Positions 34,695 to 43,460 of a stretch of DNA of 64,000 nucleotides are shown here, piece by piece. Origin of the DNA: Paenibacillus gyeongsangnamensis. GTDB lineage: Bacteria > Bacillota > Bacilli > Paenibacillales > NBRC-103111. The notes below the pieces were generated by a model. The model was not told the origin of the DNA. It ran no database searches and saw nothing but the letters and a program-made list of their open reading frames with translations. Within the stretch, counting starts at the first letter, position 1, and each line of letters opens with the position of its first letter. Location of the stretch: positions 124,001 through 188,000 of the forward strand of contig NZ_JAQAGZ010000013.1 in the NCBI RefSeq assembly GCF_027533625.1. Reading direction: 5' to 3'. The position numbers and the translations under genes were made by a program.

Positions 34695-36779
34695 ATGGGG
34701 AGACCAAGCATACTGCTGATAACGATAATGGAAAAGGTTTGCCGAACCTTTGAAAGTAACCTGAGGATGTTTTTCGGGACCAACGTTCAGATTTATACCG
34801 CTCATGGGCACCGGGAATTGGATATTCAAATATTGGATAAGTGCGATCTGATTCTGGTGTCCTCCAAGAATGTACTTACGTGTTTACCAAAATCATTCGA
34901 CCAAAATCGGGCGCTGATAGCAAGAAGAACCGTTCATATGCCAAAGCTCGAACAACTGATGGATTTGGCGCCGGGAACTCACTGCCTTTTTGTCTCGAAC
35001 ACTATGGAAACAGTTGAAGATGCGATTCAACTTTTGATACGTCTAGGTTTTGATCATTTGCACTTTATTCCTTATGTACCAGGTGAAAGAAGGATGGATC
35101 TAGAGCGCATCGACGTGGCCATTACGCATGGATTAAGGGAACTTATACCGGAGACGATTGAAAAAGTCATTGATTTGGATACGCGCCCGATCGATTTGAC
35201 AACCATTTTTGACATTGCCAGGCAGTTGGATCTGCCGATGGAGAAGGCCCATTTTTACACTGCGGAATTCTTCCGAGATTTTGTCCGGCTGGGGAGGAAT
35301 TTAGCCAATTCCGTGAACAATGAAAAGCGGCTAAATCAAAAGTTGGAATCCGTCTTCAATGCGGTTCATGAAGGTATAATCAGTACTGACGAAATGGGAC
35401 GCATCACGGTCTTTAATGAAGAAGCGGAAAGGATCCTCAAACTGTCCGCGGAGAGTTGTATAGGAAAATCGTATTTGGATGTGGTACCAGAATTAAAGCT
35501 GGATAAGAGCATACAATCTCGTGCCAGGGAGTCCAATCAATTGTTGGAGATTCGGAACTTGGTACTGCTGGTCAGCAAGGTTCCCATGATATTAGACGGA
35601 CATTTAATGGGAGTCGTTGTTACCTTTCAAGACGTCACCATCGTCCAACGAAATGAACAGGAAATCCGCAAAAAGAGCAGCAGTCTCGGGTTAACCACCA
35701 AATATTCTTTTGGGCATATTATCGGTGTAAGCGGATCTATCAGTTCTGCAAAGCATGTTGCCGTCAAACTGGCGAATAGCGATTTTACCGTATTGATCAC
35801 GGGAGAAAACGGGACGGGCAAGGAAGTGTTTGCCCAAGCGATTCATAGGCATTCCACAAGGCGGGATGGCCCATTCGTGCCGGTCAATTTTGCCGGTCTT
35901 GCGGAGAACCTGGCAGAAAGTGAATTGTTTGGATACGAAGAGGGCTCTTTTACAGGAGCAAAAAAGGGTGGAAAAATGGGTCTATTCGAGCTCGCCCATA
36001 ATGGAACCATATTTCTGGATGAGATCGGGGATGCGCCCCTCAGTATTCAGGCAGCTTTGCTGCGCGTACTTCAGGAGCGGCAGGTGATGCGGGTTGGAGG
36101 AAATCGCGTGATCCCCATCAATGTAAGGGTGATCGCCGCCACAAACCGGAACCTGATGGATATGATGTCGAAGGGTGCTTTTCGGGAAGATTTGTACTAC
36201 AGACTAAACGTTCTGCCGCTCAATATCCCGAATCTAAGAGAACGGAGAGAGGATCTTTTTATACTCATTGACTATTTTCTTCATGATAAAAGGAAACAGC
36301 TGCAATTTACCCCTGAAGTAAAGGATGTCCTGTTGAATTACAATTGGCCAGGCAATATTCGGGAGCTCGAAAATTTTATGAATTATTTGATTGTGATCGT
36401 TGAAGGAGATACAGTGCAAATCGAACATCTTCTTGAACGGATACTGAACTATCGAGCAACCTTGCCGGCCTCCCTTGATTCAAATGCCAGAGGAAAAGCG
36501 GACGAAAGGGAAGACATCCTGCATTTTTTGGCTCGCCATGGTTCCTTGATGGATTATGAAAATATATTGACCATCCTGTGGAATTTCAGCAAACGGCAGG
36601 AACGGGTGGGTCGCTCCGTCTTATGTTCATTGCTCTCCCGTCCGATGTCCGAATCTCAAATCCGTTATAAATTAACCATACTTAATCGATGTGGCTGCGT
36701 CTCGTCTATACCAAGAAAAACTACCTCTAAAAACGGTCTGGCTGCTTTGAATGACTCCGATAAGGAGTTTTTCTTATAA
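34695..36779 (+). CDS. sigma-54-dependent transcriptional activator (PrpR-N-like sensor, PAS, AAA+)
   Basis: The ~694-residue protein has an N-terminal PrpR-like periplasmic-binding-type sensor (~10-190), a PAS domain (~220-330), and an AAA+ sigma-54 interaction domain with Walker A GENGTGKE. The loop reads GSFTGA in place of the usual GAFTGA, and Walker B is GTIFLDEIGD. The C-terminal ~110 residues are unusual and carry no clear Fis helix-turn-helix; a winged-helix-like NILTILWNFSKRQERVGRSV is visible. It almost certainly activates the sigma-54 promoter at 31677. ATG 34695 follows AGAGGGGAG. Confidence 0.9.
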   Translation: MGRPSILLITIMEKVCRTFESNLRMFFGTNVQIYTAHGHRELDIQILDKCDLILVSSKNVLTCLPKSFDQNRALIARRTVHMPKLEQLMDLAPGTHCLFVSNTMETVEDAIQLLIRLGFDHLHFIPYVPGERRMDLERIDVAITHGLRELIPETIEKVIDLDTRPIDLTTIFDIARQLDLPMEKAHFYTAEFFRDFVRLGRNLANSVNNEKRLNQKLESVFNAVHEGIISTDEMGRITVFNEEAERILKLSAESCIGKSYLDVVPELKLDKSIQSRARESNQLLEIRNLVLLVSKVPMILDGHLMGVVVTFQDVTIVQRNEQEIRKKSSSLGLTTKYSFGHIIGVSGSISSAKHVAVKLANSDFTVLITGENGTGKEVFAQAIHRHSTRRDGPFVPVNFAGLAENLAESELFGYEEGSFTGAKKGGKMGLFELAHNGTIFLDEIGDAPLSIQAALLRVLQERQVMRVGGNRVIPINVRVIAATNRNLMDMMSKGAFREDLYYRLNVLPLNIPNLRERREDLFILIDYFLHDKRKQLQFTPEVKDVLLNYNWPGNIRELENFMNYLIVIVEGDTVQIEHLLERILNYRATLPASLDSNARGKADEREDILHFLARHGSLMDYENILTILWNFSKRQERVGRSVLCSLLSRPMSESQIRYKLTILNRCGCVSSIPRKTTSKNGLAALNDSDKEFFL

Positions 36780-36844
36780 GTACAGGCACGTATAGGCGGC
36801 GGCCCACATATGATGTTACTAATCTCATCATGGGGGTGGCTGCA

Positions 36845-37057
36845 GTGCCGGGTTTCTTTTCTGCCATTGCCTTATTCATCAAAGAATTAATGTTGCTGGT
36901 TTCCTATGTAAAAAACAACGCGTTTCCATAACCGCTTGCCGAAGATGAGGAAGAAAAGCATTTGCGTTTAATGGCACAAGGCAACCAGCATTCACGTAAT
37001 TTGCTGATTGAGCATAACCTCAGGCTCGTCGCCCATAATGAACGGAAACCGATGTAA
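36845..37057 (+). pseudogene. sigK: 5' fragment of sporulation sigma factor sigma-K gene
   Basis: The frame reads PGFFSAIALFIKELMLLVSY, then VKNNAFP, a TAA stop at 36929-36931 where Bacilli have Gln, and on through PLAEDEEEKHLRLMAQGN and LLIEHNLRLVAH. This matches the first ~65 residues of SigK (SpoIVCB), regions 1.2-2.1. After LVAH the homology ends abruptly and unrelated sequence follows. The start has GGGGGTGG upstream. Truncation plus the nonsense codon make it a remnant, so a functional sigK would have to lie elsewhere. Confidence 0.75.
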
Positions 37058-37074
37058 TGACAAAACGAAAAAGA

Positions 37075-37744
37075 AGTATTTTCTAGGATTTTCTCTGGGG
37101 ACAAGCCCTTTTATTACCGAATTTGAGAATACTTTGAAGGAAGCTTCGGAAAAATGGTCAAAAGTAAAAGAGCGCAACCGAGTGTCTAAAGGGGAAAGCA
37201 AGTTCCGAGCTAGGCTGATTGAGTTGGAGAAAGCAAGATCGGAATATTTGAATCTTTCAATAATTCGCGAACAGAAGCTAAAGAGCTTAAGATCGGAGAA
37301 AAGGGCCAGACAGTTGGAAGAATACTTAAATAAATATTTTCTTGCTGACGCCCAAATCGCTTCAATCGGGCCCAGCAGGAAAAGCACGCTTCAGTCGTAC
37401 GGAATTGAAACTGCAAAAGATGTTTCTAGGGATTCTCTTCTCTCTATTCAAGGTTTTGGCCCTGCTTTGACCAACAACTTAGTTGCGTGGAGGGATTCGA
37501 TAGAATGTGAATTTGTATTTGATTCGAACAAAGGTATGCCTCAATCCTTAATCAATGAAATTGATAGGGAGGTTTATCATCAAAGATTGGATTTGGAGAG
37601 CAGGCTTACAAATGGAAAAAAACAGTTGGAGGAGATCACCAATGAGATTTATTGGAACACAGGGTCTTGCAGACAGAGATGAACCAACTGGCCAAGGTGC
37701 TTGCACAAGCAGAGGCTGACTTGAATTATTTGATTAACAAGTAG
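37075..37744 (+). pseudogene. C-terminal fragment of a helix-hairpin-helix protein (kinase-associated type)
   Basis: After the sigK junction the frame encodes ~200 residues: a coiled-coil stretch rich in Glu, Lys and Arg, then helix-hairpin-helix motifs IGPSRKSTLQSYGIETAKDV and IQGFGPALTNNLVAWRDSIE. This layout is that of the C-terminal part of large bacterial YegI-like kinase/HhH proteins, whose N-terminal kinase half is missing. A frameshift near 37665 separates the last segment (EMNQLAKVLAQAEADLNYL) from the rest. Confidence 0.6.
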
Positions 37745-37945
37745 GATAGTGATTAGACTGTGATAATAGTCCACGGAAAATTTAATATGAACAAAGTAAA
37801 GATTAGTTTGCGACTTAACATCTAGACAAAACACCTACCTTTTGTGAACATGAAGAAAAAAAGCTGTTGAAGCCGAATAGCTCCTTTTTCACATCTGTGA
37901 ATTTGCAAATTAATCAGGCAGACTATGAACCGTATTTTCACATAA

Positions 37946-38302
37946 TCACGGTATTCCGGCACGGGTTTTCTTTCCATAAATAAAGCAGCCAGGGTTGTCC
38001 TGGCTGCTTGGGGGACTTGTCCATGAGACAAGATCGAGATATACTCCATCTATTCGCACCCGAATCCAGTAGCTCACATCTGGATGCAGGTGAAACCGGG
38101 TATTGTGGAAGTAAACGACCCATTCGGAATCCATCTCGATGCGACAGGGCAGAAAGTCGTCCCCGACCTTCATCTCGAAAGATTCCCCGCAATGCACCGC
38201 GGCGGGCTGGACATAGGCATCCCAGATCTTCCAACGCCCGGTTTGCGCATCGTACAGGATTCGGCCATCGAGCCCAGTTCGTTTCATCGGCTCACATCCC
38301 AT
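37946..38302 (-). CDS. DUF5348-like transposon accessory protein
   Basis: The 118-residue product contains a small beta-rich domain (LDGRILYDAQTGRWKIWD, CGESFEMKVGDDFLPCRIEMDSEWVVYF) resembling DUF5348, which often accompanies AAA ATPase/transposase pairs in Bacillota. It overlaps the ATPase stop by about 10 bp. The C-terminal ~30 residues look unrelated to the domain and may reflect decay. An internal ATG at 38287 is an alternative start. Confidence 0.55.
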   Translation of the reverse strand: MGCEPMKRTGLDGRILYDAQTGRWKIWDAYVQPAAVHCGESFEMKVGDDFLPCRIEMDSEWVVYFHNTRFHLHPDVSYWIRVRIDGVYLDLVSWTSPPSSQDNPGCFIYGKKTRAGIP

Positions 38303-39102
38303 ACTCCCCAGCTGCGATACGAATCAGATTCGCATCGATCTGCTCCGCTTTTTGCTGGAAGCCATGCAAGAGCGCGCGTACGGCGAGTTTGTTCACAAGG
38401 CGAGGGTATCCTTTGGTGCACACGGCCAGTGCTTCCGTGGCGGCCTCAGTGAAGATGGGATGATTGGCGCCGGCAAGGCGCATGTGGTGCTCGACGTAGC
38501 CCTTCACCTCGTCCTTGGTCAGCGGCTCTACCTGGTGGGGCAGCAGGTGTCGCTGCGCCAGCGGGCGGTTGTGGTTCAGCGTGAGACGGTCTTTGAGGTA
38601 GGGCAGGCCGCAGAGTAGAAGCAGAAAAGGATTGGACGAGTCCATCTGAAAATTAAACAGCAAGTTCAAATCGCTAAGGAAAACATCCTTGGCCATTTGC
38701 ATTTCATCAAGAATAAAGACCGGGGTCACTTTTCGCTCGTGAAAGGAGGCGGTGACAGCGTGCTGAATTTGCCGAAACAAATCCACTTTGCGGGTCTTCG
38801 GTTCTTCACCCAGCCCGAAAGCCAGCCCCCGGTAGAAATCGTTCACCGTTCCGGTGGACAGCGGGAAGTATACGACCTTGTACAGCGCTTTGTTCAGGGA
38901 ATCGCTGAATACGCGCAGCGCGTAGGTCTTGCCAGCCCCGGGTTCCCCGACGATCATGCCCATGCCTCGCGTCTCTTTTGAGGTAAGCCAGACAGGCGCT
39001 TGTCTCCTGAAACGCAGACAATGCATACGCCTCTTCCGGTTTCACCTCTTTGGCGAATGGAACCGAATACAGCGAATAGAACGCTCTATACATCCGCGTC
39101 AC
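38292..39102 (-). pseudogene. ExeA/TnsC-like transposition ATPase, frameshifted
   Basis: The N-terminal frame (from 39102: MYRAFYSLYSVPFAKEV ... LAYLK) and the main frame (ETRGMGMIVGEPGAGKTYAL on) join only if one A is removed from the A4 run near 38980. The main part has Walker A GEPGAGKT, Walker B PVFILDEMQ and a downstream winged domain (LRLAGANHPIFTEAATEAL). In intact elements this ATPase guides the transposase. Confidence 0.75.
38601..38653. repeat. 53-bp direct repeat inside the ATPase gene
   Basis: It matches 39451-39503 with two mismatches (GGGCAGGCCGCAGAGTAGAA start). The second copy marks the rearrangement that truncated the transposase. Confidence 0.8.
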
Positions 39103-39122
39103 CTCCCGACTCCTGCAGCGTC

Positions 39123-39451
39123 TTAAACGAACGAAAACGCCGGACGATCGCGCTTCACATGCGCGTTGTCCGCAAAGACAACCGCTTTGGCCTCTGCCAC
39201 CGCCTTGCCGTCCTCGTAGATGTGCACACGGTGCTCATAATCGCGAATCTCGACCTCCTGCCCGGCGAACGTCTCAGACACCTCATAGAGCCGGTTGTCC
39301 AGCGAGAACGTGGCGTCATGCTTTACCGTCCGCCGCGCTCGCCTGAGAAACAGGGTATCCAGCATGCCGGGATCCGAGACGGTGCGCACCCGGTCGATTT
39401 GGGACAGGTACACCTCTAGCGGCATTTTCCCTTCGAGCGACGCATGCGTCG
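39123..39451 (-). pseudogene. C-terminal fragment of a DDE (rve/Mu-C-type) transposase
   Basis: About 110 residues remain: HASLEGKMPLEVYLSQ followed by a beta-barrel Mu-C-like domain (YEVSETFAGQEVEIRDYEHRVHIY). The catalytic core is absent. The break at 39451 joins it to a duplicate of the ATPase gene segment. Confidence 0.7.
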
Positions 39452-39503
39452 GGCAGGCCGCAGAGTAGAAGCAGAAACGGATTGGACGAGTCCATCTGGA
39501 AAA
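39451..39503. repeat. 53-bp direct repeat at the transposon break point
   Basis: Duplicate of 38601-38653 fused to the transposase fragment. Confidence 0.8.
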
Positions 39504-40085
39504 AGCCCAGCAGCTATGGGATATGAAGCCTGAAGTAATAAATACAGTATTATATTACTATCTTGTAGCGGACAGAACCTATCTTGATTTATTGGGGTTC
39601 CTTATTTGACCGTTGTTAACAGATACTTCTTGTAGATTGCGATATAGATTTTCGTATATAGTTGACATTGCAAGGGTGAAGTAATGTTATTTCTTATTGT
39701 ACTGAAACCAGTATGTCCTCTTTCTGTTCTGCTTATGATTCCATTATTTCACGGTCCAACGGAAACGGAATTGGCAATCTAAAAGCGGATTTGGTCTAAA
39801 TACTTTCGCACAGCATCTGTTTTACAATAAGGTGATTCTCGTTGGCGCTTAGAGGAGGAGGAGTGGATTTTTTTTGAAAGCGCTTTTTCGTAATGACAGT
39901 TTGCCCTCAAGTTAATCCAAAATATAAATGTATAGATTTGATGCTGAATTCATCTATATGAATAATGATTTCACGTAAGGAAAAATAACATAAAATTATG
40001 AACTTTTAAAAAAATGATTATAAAACAGTAAGATTTATAGAATAAAAACATTTTTTGATTATACACAAGGTCCAAGTAAACTATA

Positions 40086-40114
40086 TTGACGATTGATGTC
40101 AAATAATTTATTAT
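40086..40114 (+). promoter_or_regulatory. promoter of the DUF969/DUF979/pcp operon
   Basis: TTGACG and TATTAT with a 17-nt spacer. The candidate IclR site begins 30 nt downstream of the -10. Confidence 0.6.
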
Positions 40115-40144
40115 AACTTTATGGTTTCAAATAATAGATCTTTA

Positions 40145-40160
40145 ATTCCGAATATCGGTA
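40145..40160. promoter_or_regulatory. candidate IclR operator A
   Basis: ATTCCG-AATAT-CGGTA, the same spacing as the sites at 42898 and 48185. Confidence 0.55.
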
Positions 40161-40370
40161 CTAATCTGCCGGGATAGATCCCATTTCACTAAATGATCCA
40201 ATCATGAAAGGAGTGGTTAGCACTCGCAAGGAGAGGATTTTTGATAAATACCGCAATGTTTTTATGGTGTGGGTTGGAGTCCATAGCGCGGAAACTCGCG
40301 CTCTGAAGCATCGTCTTGTTTAATGGCTCGATAATTTATTAGAAATACTGATAAAGGTAGGTGTATTGGA

Positions 40371-41099
40371 TTGATTAAATTAATTGGCATTTTGATTGTA
40401 GCTTTAGGATTTGCTTTTCGTTTTAATACCTTGCTTGTTGTTATGGTGGGAGGTATTGTAACGGGGCTTATTTCCGGACTTTCGATTAATGACATTATGT
40501 CAAAGTTTGGAGAAGCATTTATAACGAACCGATATATGACGATACCGATCGTGTTGACATTACCGGTGATCGGGTTACTGGAGCGCTATGGGTTAAAAGA
40601 ACGGGCGGAAGCCTTAATTCGAAAAGCAAAGGGCGTAACAGCCGGCAGGGTCATGCTGTGGTATTTGTTTATCAGAGAATGGTCTTCAGCTTTAGGTCTT
40701 AATATCGGGGGACACCCCCAAACGGTTCGTCCTATTGTGGCGCCAATGGCAGAAGGAGCGGCTGCTGCAAAATACGGTCCGCTTCCAGAGAACCTCAAGG
40801 ATAGCATCAAAGCTCATTCGGCGGCTATGGAAAATGTAGGATTTTTCTTTGGTGAAGATATTTTTATTGCTACAGGTGCGATTCTTTTGATGAAAGGTTT
40901 CTTTGATTCCTCCGGCTTACATGTTGGAGTATGGGACATGGCGCTTTGGGGGCTACCGACGGCCATTGCAGTTTTCTTTTTATCTTGGCACAGACTAAGG
41001 AAACTTGATAAGCGCATTGATCTAGAGATGATTAAACGATCTGGTAACCAAATGGGAACAAATCCAGAAGAGAATACTTCAAGGTGGGATTCAATATGA
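40371..41099 (+). CDS. DUF969 membrane protein (putative 5-oxoproline transporter subunit)
   Basis: The 242-residue protein has about six membrane segments (LIGILIVALGFAFRFNTLLVV at the N-terminus) and matches the DUF969 family, which pairs with DUF979 and often with pyroglutamyl peptidase. TTG 40371 follows AAGGTAGGTG. The last codons overlap the start of the DUF979 gene. Uptake of 5-oxoproline is inferred from the neighbours; no direct evidence is visible in the sequence. Confidence 0.8.
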   Translation: MIKLIGILIVALGFAFRFNTLLVVMVGGIVTGLISGLSINDIMSKFGEAFITNRYMTIPIVLTLPVIGLLERYGLKERAEALIRKAKGVTAGRVMLWYLFIREWSSALGLNIGGHPQTVRPIVAPMAEGAAAAKYGPLPENLKDSIKAHSAAMENVGFFFGEDIFIATGAILLMKGFFDSSGLHVGVWDMALWGLPTAIAVFFLSWHRLRKLDKRIDLEMIKRSGNQMGTNPEENTSRWDSI

Positions 41100-42061
41100 T
41101 AAATATTTTTACAATAGATTACATTTATTATTTACTAGGAATTATCGTAGCTTTTGTTGCTTATCGGGTAGCTCGAAACCCGGATCATCCTACCCGGATC
41201 GGCTCGACTTTGTTCTGGGGAATTTTCGCCTTTACTTTTCTATTTGGGAAGGTTATACCTAGTTTGGTCATAGGATATCTCGTTCTGGTCATGGTTATCA
41301 TAGCCGCTCTTGGTAAAATGAAGGCGGCCCCTGAAAAAGAACATCCTCAGTCAGAACGTGAGGCACATGCAGCTAGACTAAAAAGCAAAATATTTCTTCC
41401 GGCTCTGTTAATTCCTATTATTACTGTGATCGGTAGCTTTACACTGGATAAAATACATTTCGGTAAAGTTAATCTTGTCGACCCGGAAATGGTTACTCTA
41501 ATTGCACTTGGATTGAGCGCGATCATCGCCTTCATTGCGGCCAAATCTTTAACGAAGGCAAAAATGTCCGTTGCAATGAACGAAGGTAGTCGACTCACGG
41601 AAGTCGTGGGATGGGCGATTATTTTGCCTCAAATGTTATCGGCGCTTGGAGCTATTTTTGCGCAAGCTGGCGTGGGGGAAGTTGTATCCAAATTGGTAGG
41701 TAATGTTCTTCCAACACAATATCCATTCGTAGCGGTCGCCGCTTATTGTATTGGAATGGCCGTCTTTACAATGATTATGGGGAATGCCTTTGCCGCGTTT
41801 GCAGTCATTACCGGAGGTATTGGTCTTCCGCTTATCGTTCATATGCATGGCGGGAATCCTGCGATTATGGCGGCCATTGGCATGTTTGCCGGGTATTGCG
41901 GAACATTAATGACGCCTATGGCTGCTAACTTTAATATCGTCCCGGCCATGCTTCTTGATTTAAAGGATAAAAACGCGGTCATCAAAGCCCAAATCCCTAT
42001 TGGTATACCCCTTTTAGTTATTAACATACTACTGATGTACTTCCTTGTTTATCGATTCTAG
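41096..42061 (+). CDS. DUF979 membrane protein (putative 5-oxoproline transporter subunit)
   Basis: The 321-residue protein has 9-10 membrane segments and matches DUF979. Its ATG overlaps the DUF969 stop (ATGA), with GGTGGG upstream, so the two are translated together and probably form one transporter. The conserved MGNAFAAFAVITGGIGLPLIV and MTPMAANFNIVPAMLL blocks resemble gated parts of ion-coupled carriers. The pcp gene follows after 15 bp. Confidence 0.85.
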   Translation: MINIFTIDYIYYLLGIIVAFVAYRVARNPDHPTRIGSTLFWGIFAFTFLFGKVIPSLVIGYLVLVMVIIAALGKMKAAPEKEHPQSEREAHAARLKSKIFLPALLIPIITVIGSFTLDKIHFGKVNLVDPEMVTLIALGLSAIIAFIAAKSLTKAKMSVAMNEGSRLTEVVGWAIILPQMLSALGAIFAQAGVGEVVSKLVGNVLPTQYPFVAVAAYCIGMAVFTMIMGNAFAAFAVITGGIGLPLIVHMHGGNPAIMAAIGMFAGYCGTLMTPMAANFNIVPAMLLDLKDKNAVIKAQIPIGIPLLVINILLMYFLVYRF

Positions 42062-42076
42062 TTTGGAGGGCTTAAC

Positions 42077-42706
42077 TTGAAAATTTTAATTTCGGGATTT
42101 GAAGCGTTTGGCGGCAGTACTATTAATCCGACAGAAAAACTGGTTAAAGTCATCTCGAGTGAAACATTCGCAGGGGTGGAACTGAAAACTGTGTTATTGC
42201 CCGTGAATTATGATGAATGCGCAGAAGCAATTATTAAAGAAATCGAGGTTTATCAACCGGATGCTGTCATTTCGTGTGGTTTATACCATGGAAGAACGTC
42301 AGTTACTCCCGAGCGAATTGCAGTTAATGTAAAGGATACCGCGGCAGATGCTCCATATGCTGATAATAAAGGAGTCAAACCGACGGATGAACCGATTAAC
42401 CCTGACGGTCCGGATGCGTTATTTACACAACTGCCGGTTCGTAAAATGGTGAATCGATTGAATGAAGAAGGTGTGCCGGCATACATTTCCAATACCGCAG
42501 GTACTTTTATTTGCAACAATACGATGTATGGTGTTTTAGACTATATTCGTAAAAACAATATTTCCACGATTGCAGGATTTGTTCATTTTCCAGCTTCAAC
42601 GGAAATGGCAGTTGAAAATCCTTTATTGCCTGCTTTGCCGCATGAGACGATGCTGCGGGCCCTTCGTATTATCATTCAAACAACTATTGACGACCTACAA
42701 AATTAA
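42077..42706 (+). CDS. pcp: pyroglutamyl-peptidase I
   Basis: The 209-residue protein is a full-length C15 peptidase. The catalytic Glu is in TPERIAVNVKD (~residue 80), Cys in TAGTFICNNTMYG (~residue 144) and His in GFVHFPAS (~residue 167). It removes N-terminal pyroglutamate from peptides in the cytoplasm and so feeds free 5-oxoproline to the PxpABC enzymes encoded next. TTG 42077 follows TTTGGAGGG. Confidence 0.95.
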   Translation: MKILISGFEAFGGSTINPTEKLVKVISSETFAGVELKTVLLPVNYDECAEAIIKEIEVYQPDAVISCGLYHGRTSVTPERIAVNVKDTAADAPYADNKGVKPTDEPINPDGPDALFTQLPVRKMVNRLNEEGVPAYISNTAGTFICNNTMYGVLDYIRKNNISTIAGFVHFPASTEMAVENPLLPALPHETMLRALRIIIQTTIDDLQN

Positions 42707-42747
42707 GAAATCTATATGAAATACACAATGTAAGCCGCAAATTTCCG

Positions 42748-42776
42748 CCTGGTACCGGCAAGGTACTAGGTTTTTT
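42748..42776 (+). terminator. terminator after pcp
   Basis: CCTGGTACC-GGCAA-GGTACTAGG stem followed by TTTTTT. Confidence 0.8.
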
Positions 42777-42839
42777 GTATGGCATCGGTTCCACAATGCA
42801 GTAATGGTTATACTAAGTTCATGAAAGTTACCTGGTTGC

Positions 42840-42868
42840 TTGTTTTGTTAAAAAAGTCTTGCTACAAT
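42840..42868 (+). promoter_or_regulatory. promoter of the BCCP/biotin carboxylase/pxp operon
   Basis: TTGTTT and TACAAT with a 17-nt spacer. The candidate IclR site starts 30 nt after the -10, nearly the same geometry as at 40086. Confidence 0.5.
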
Positions 42869-42897
42869 TAAGCATGTAATTTCATAAATCGGTATTT

Positions 42898-42918
42898 ATA
42901 TTCCGTATATCGGAATAT
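42898..42918. promoter_or_regulatory. candidate IclR operator B
   Basis: ATATTCCG-TATAT-CGGAATAT, a perfect palindrome with 8-bp arms. Confidence 0.65.
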
Positions 42919-42950
42919 TTGAAATCGAATGTGAAGGAGTGAACCCCATT

Positions 42951-43427
42951 TTGTTTTCGAAACAGGAATTGCAAGAACTGATAGAAACTGTAAGCCAAAA
43001 TCCCATACAGACTTTCAAGTATTCGGATGGAACAACCAATATCGTAATAAAGAAGGATCGTTCTGCTTCAACGAAGCAAAAGAACCTGGATGTTCCAATG
43101 AGTGAAGCAATATCCGATCCGGAAGAATTCGACGACTTGCATAAGGCTTCAACACCTGAAATTTATCCGGAGCCATTGCAACCAGAATTGATCCCTATTA
43201 CTGCACCGATGGTAGGGACATTCTACACGGCCGCAGAGCAAGGGAAAGCGCCTTTTGTGCAAGTGGGCGACAAGGTGACCGTCGAATCTGTGGTGTGTAT
43301 ACTTGAAGCGATGAAACTGTTTACTGAAGTAACAGCGCGCGTGAGCGGAGAAATCGTCGAAATCGTAGCAGAAGAAGGGCGTCTGGTAGAGTATGGTCAG
43401 ACTTTGTTTATGGTAAAGCGGAATTAA
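42951..43427 (+). CDS. biotin carboxyl carrier protein (AccB-like)
   Basis: The ~158-residue protein has a variable acidic N-terminal half and a C-terminal biotinyl domain with the site CILEAMKLF; the Lys is the biotin acceptor. PITAPMVGTFY opens the domain, as in AccB. TTG 42951 fits AAGGAG at 42934-42939; GTG 42939 overlaps that ribosome site and is less likely. Its place ahead of biotin carboxylase and pxpBC suggests a dedicated role here, separate from fatty-acid synthesis. Confidence 0.88.
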   Translation: MFSKQELQELIETVSQNPIQTFKYSDGTTNIVIKKDRSASTKQKNLDVPMSEAISDPEEFDDLHKASTPEIYPEPLQPELIPITAPMVGTFYTAAEQGKAPFVQVGDKVTVESVVCILEAMKLFTEVTARVSGEIVEIVAEEGRLVEYGQTLFMVKRN

Positions 43428-43460
43428 CGCAAATTAGTCAAGCGGCAGGAGGTGTGCCTC

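Larger units (their letters stand above)
37946..39451 (-). mobile_element. degraded transposon: DDE transposase tail, AAA ATPase, DUF5348 gene
   Basis: Three minus-strand reading frames in order: transposase C-terminus, TnsC/ExeA-like ATPase with a frameshift, and a DUF5348-like gene. The transposase is cut at 39451, where a duplicate of an ATPase segment is fused to it. No terminal inverted repeats or target duplications could be recognised, so both ends are uncertain. Confidence 0.75.
39504..40370. other. long AT-rich intergenic region before the 5-oxoproline cluster
   Basis: About 870 bp without a convincing gene. It holds a near-consensus cre-like TTGAAAGCGCTTTTT (39874-39888; one key C missing), the promoter at 40086-40114 and the candidate IclR site at 40145-40160. 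A 39-codon frame at 40204-40323 has no homologue known to me. Confidence 0.5.

Noticed and set aside
39874..39888. TTGAAAGCGCTTTTT as a cre site
   Set aside because: The conserved C near the 3' end is missing and no gene start lies close by; kept only as a cre-like sequence.
40204..40323. 39-codon frame with AAGGAG-like sequence inside it
   Set aside because: The ribosome-like sequence lies after the ATG, the product has no known motif, and it sits in a leader region.
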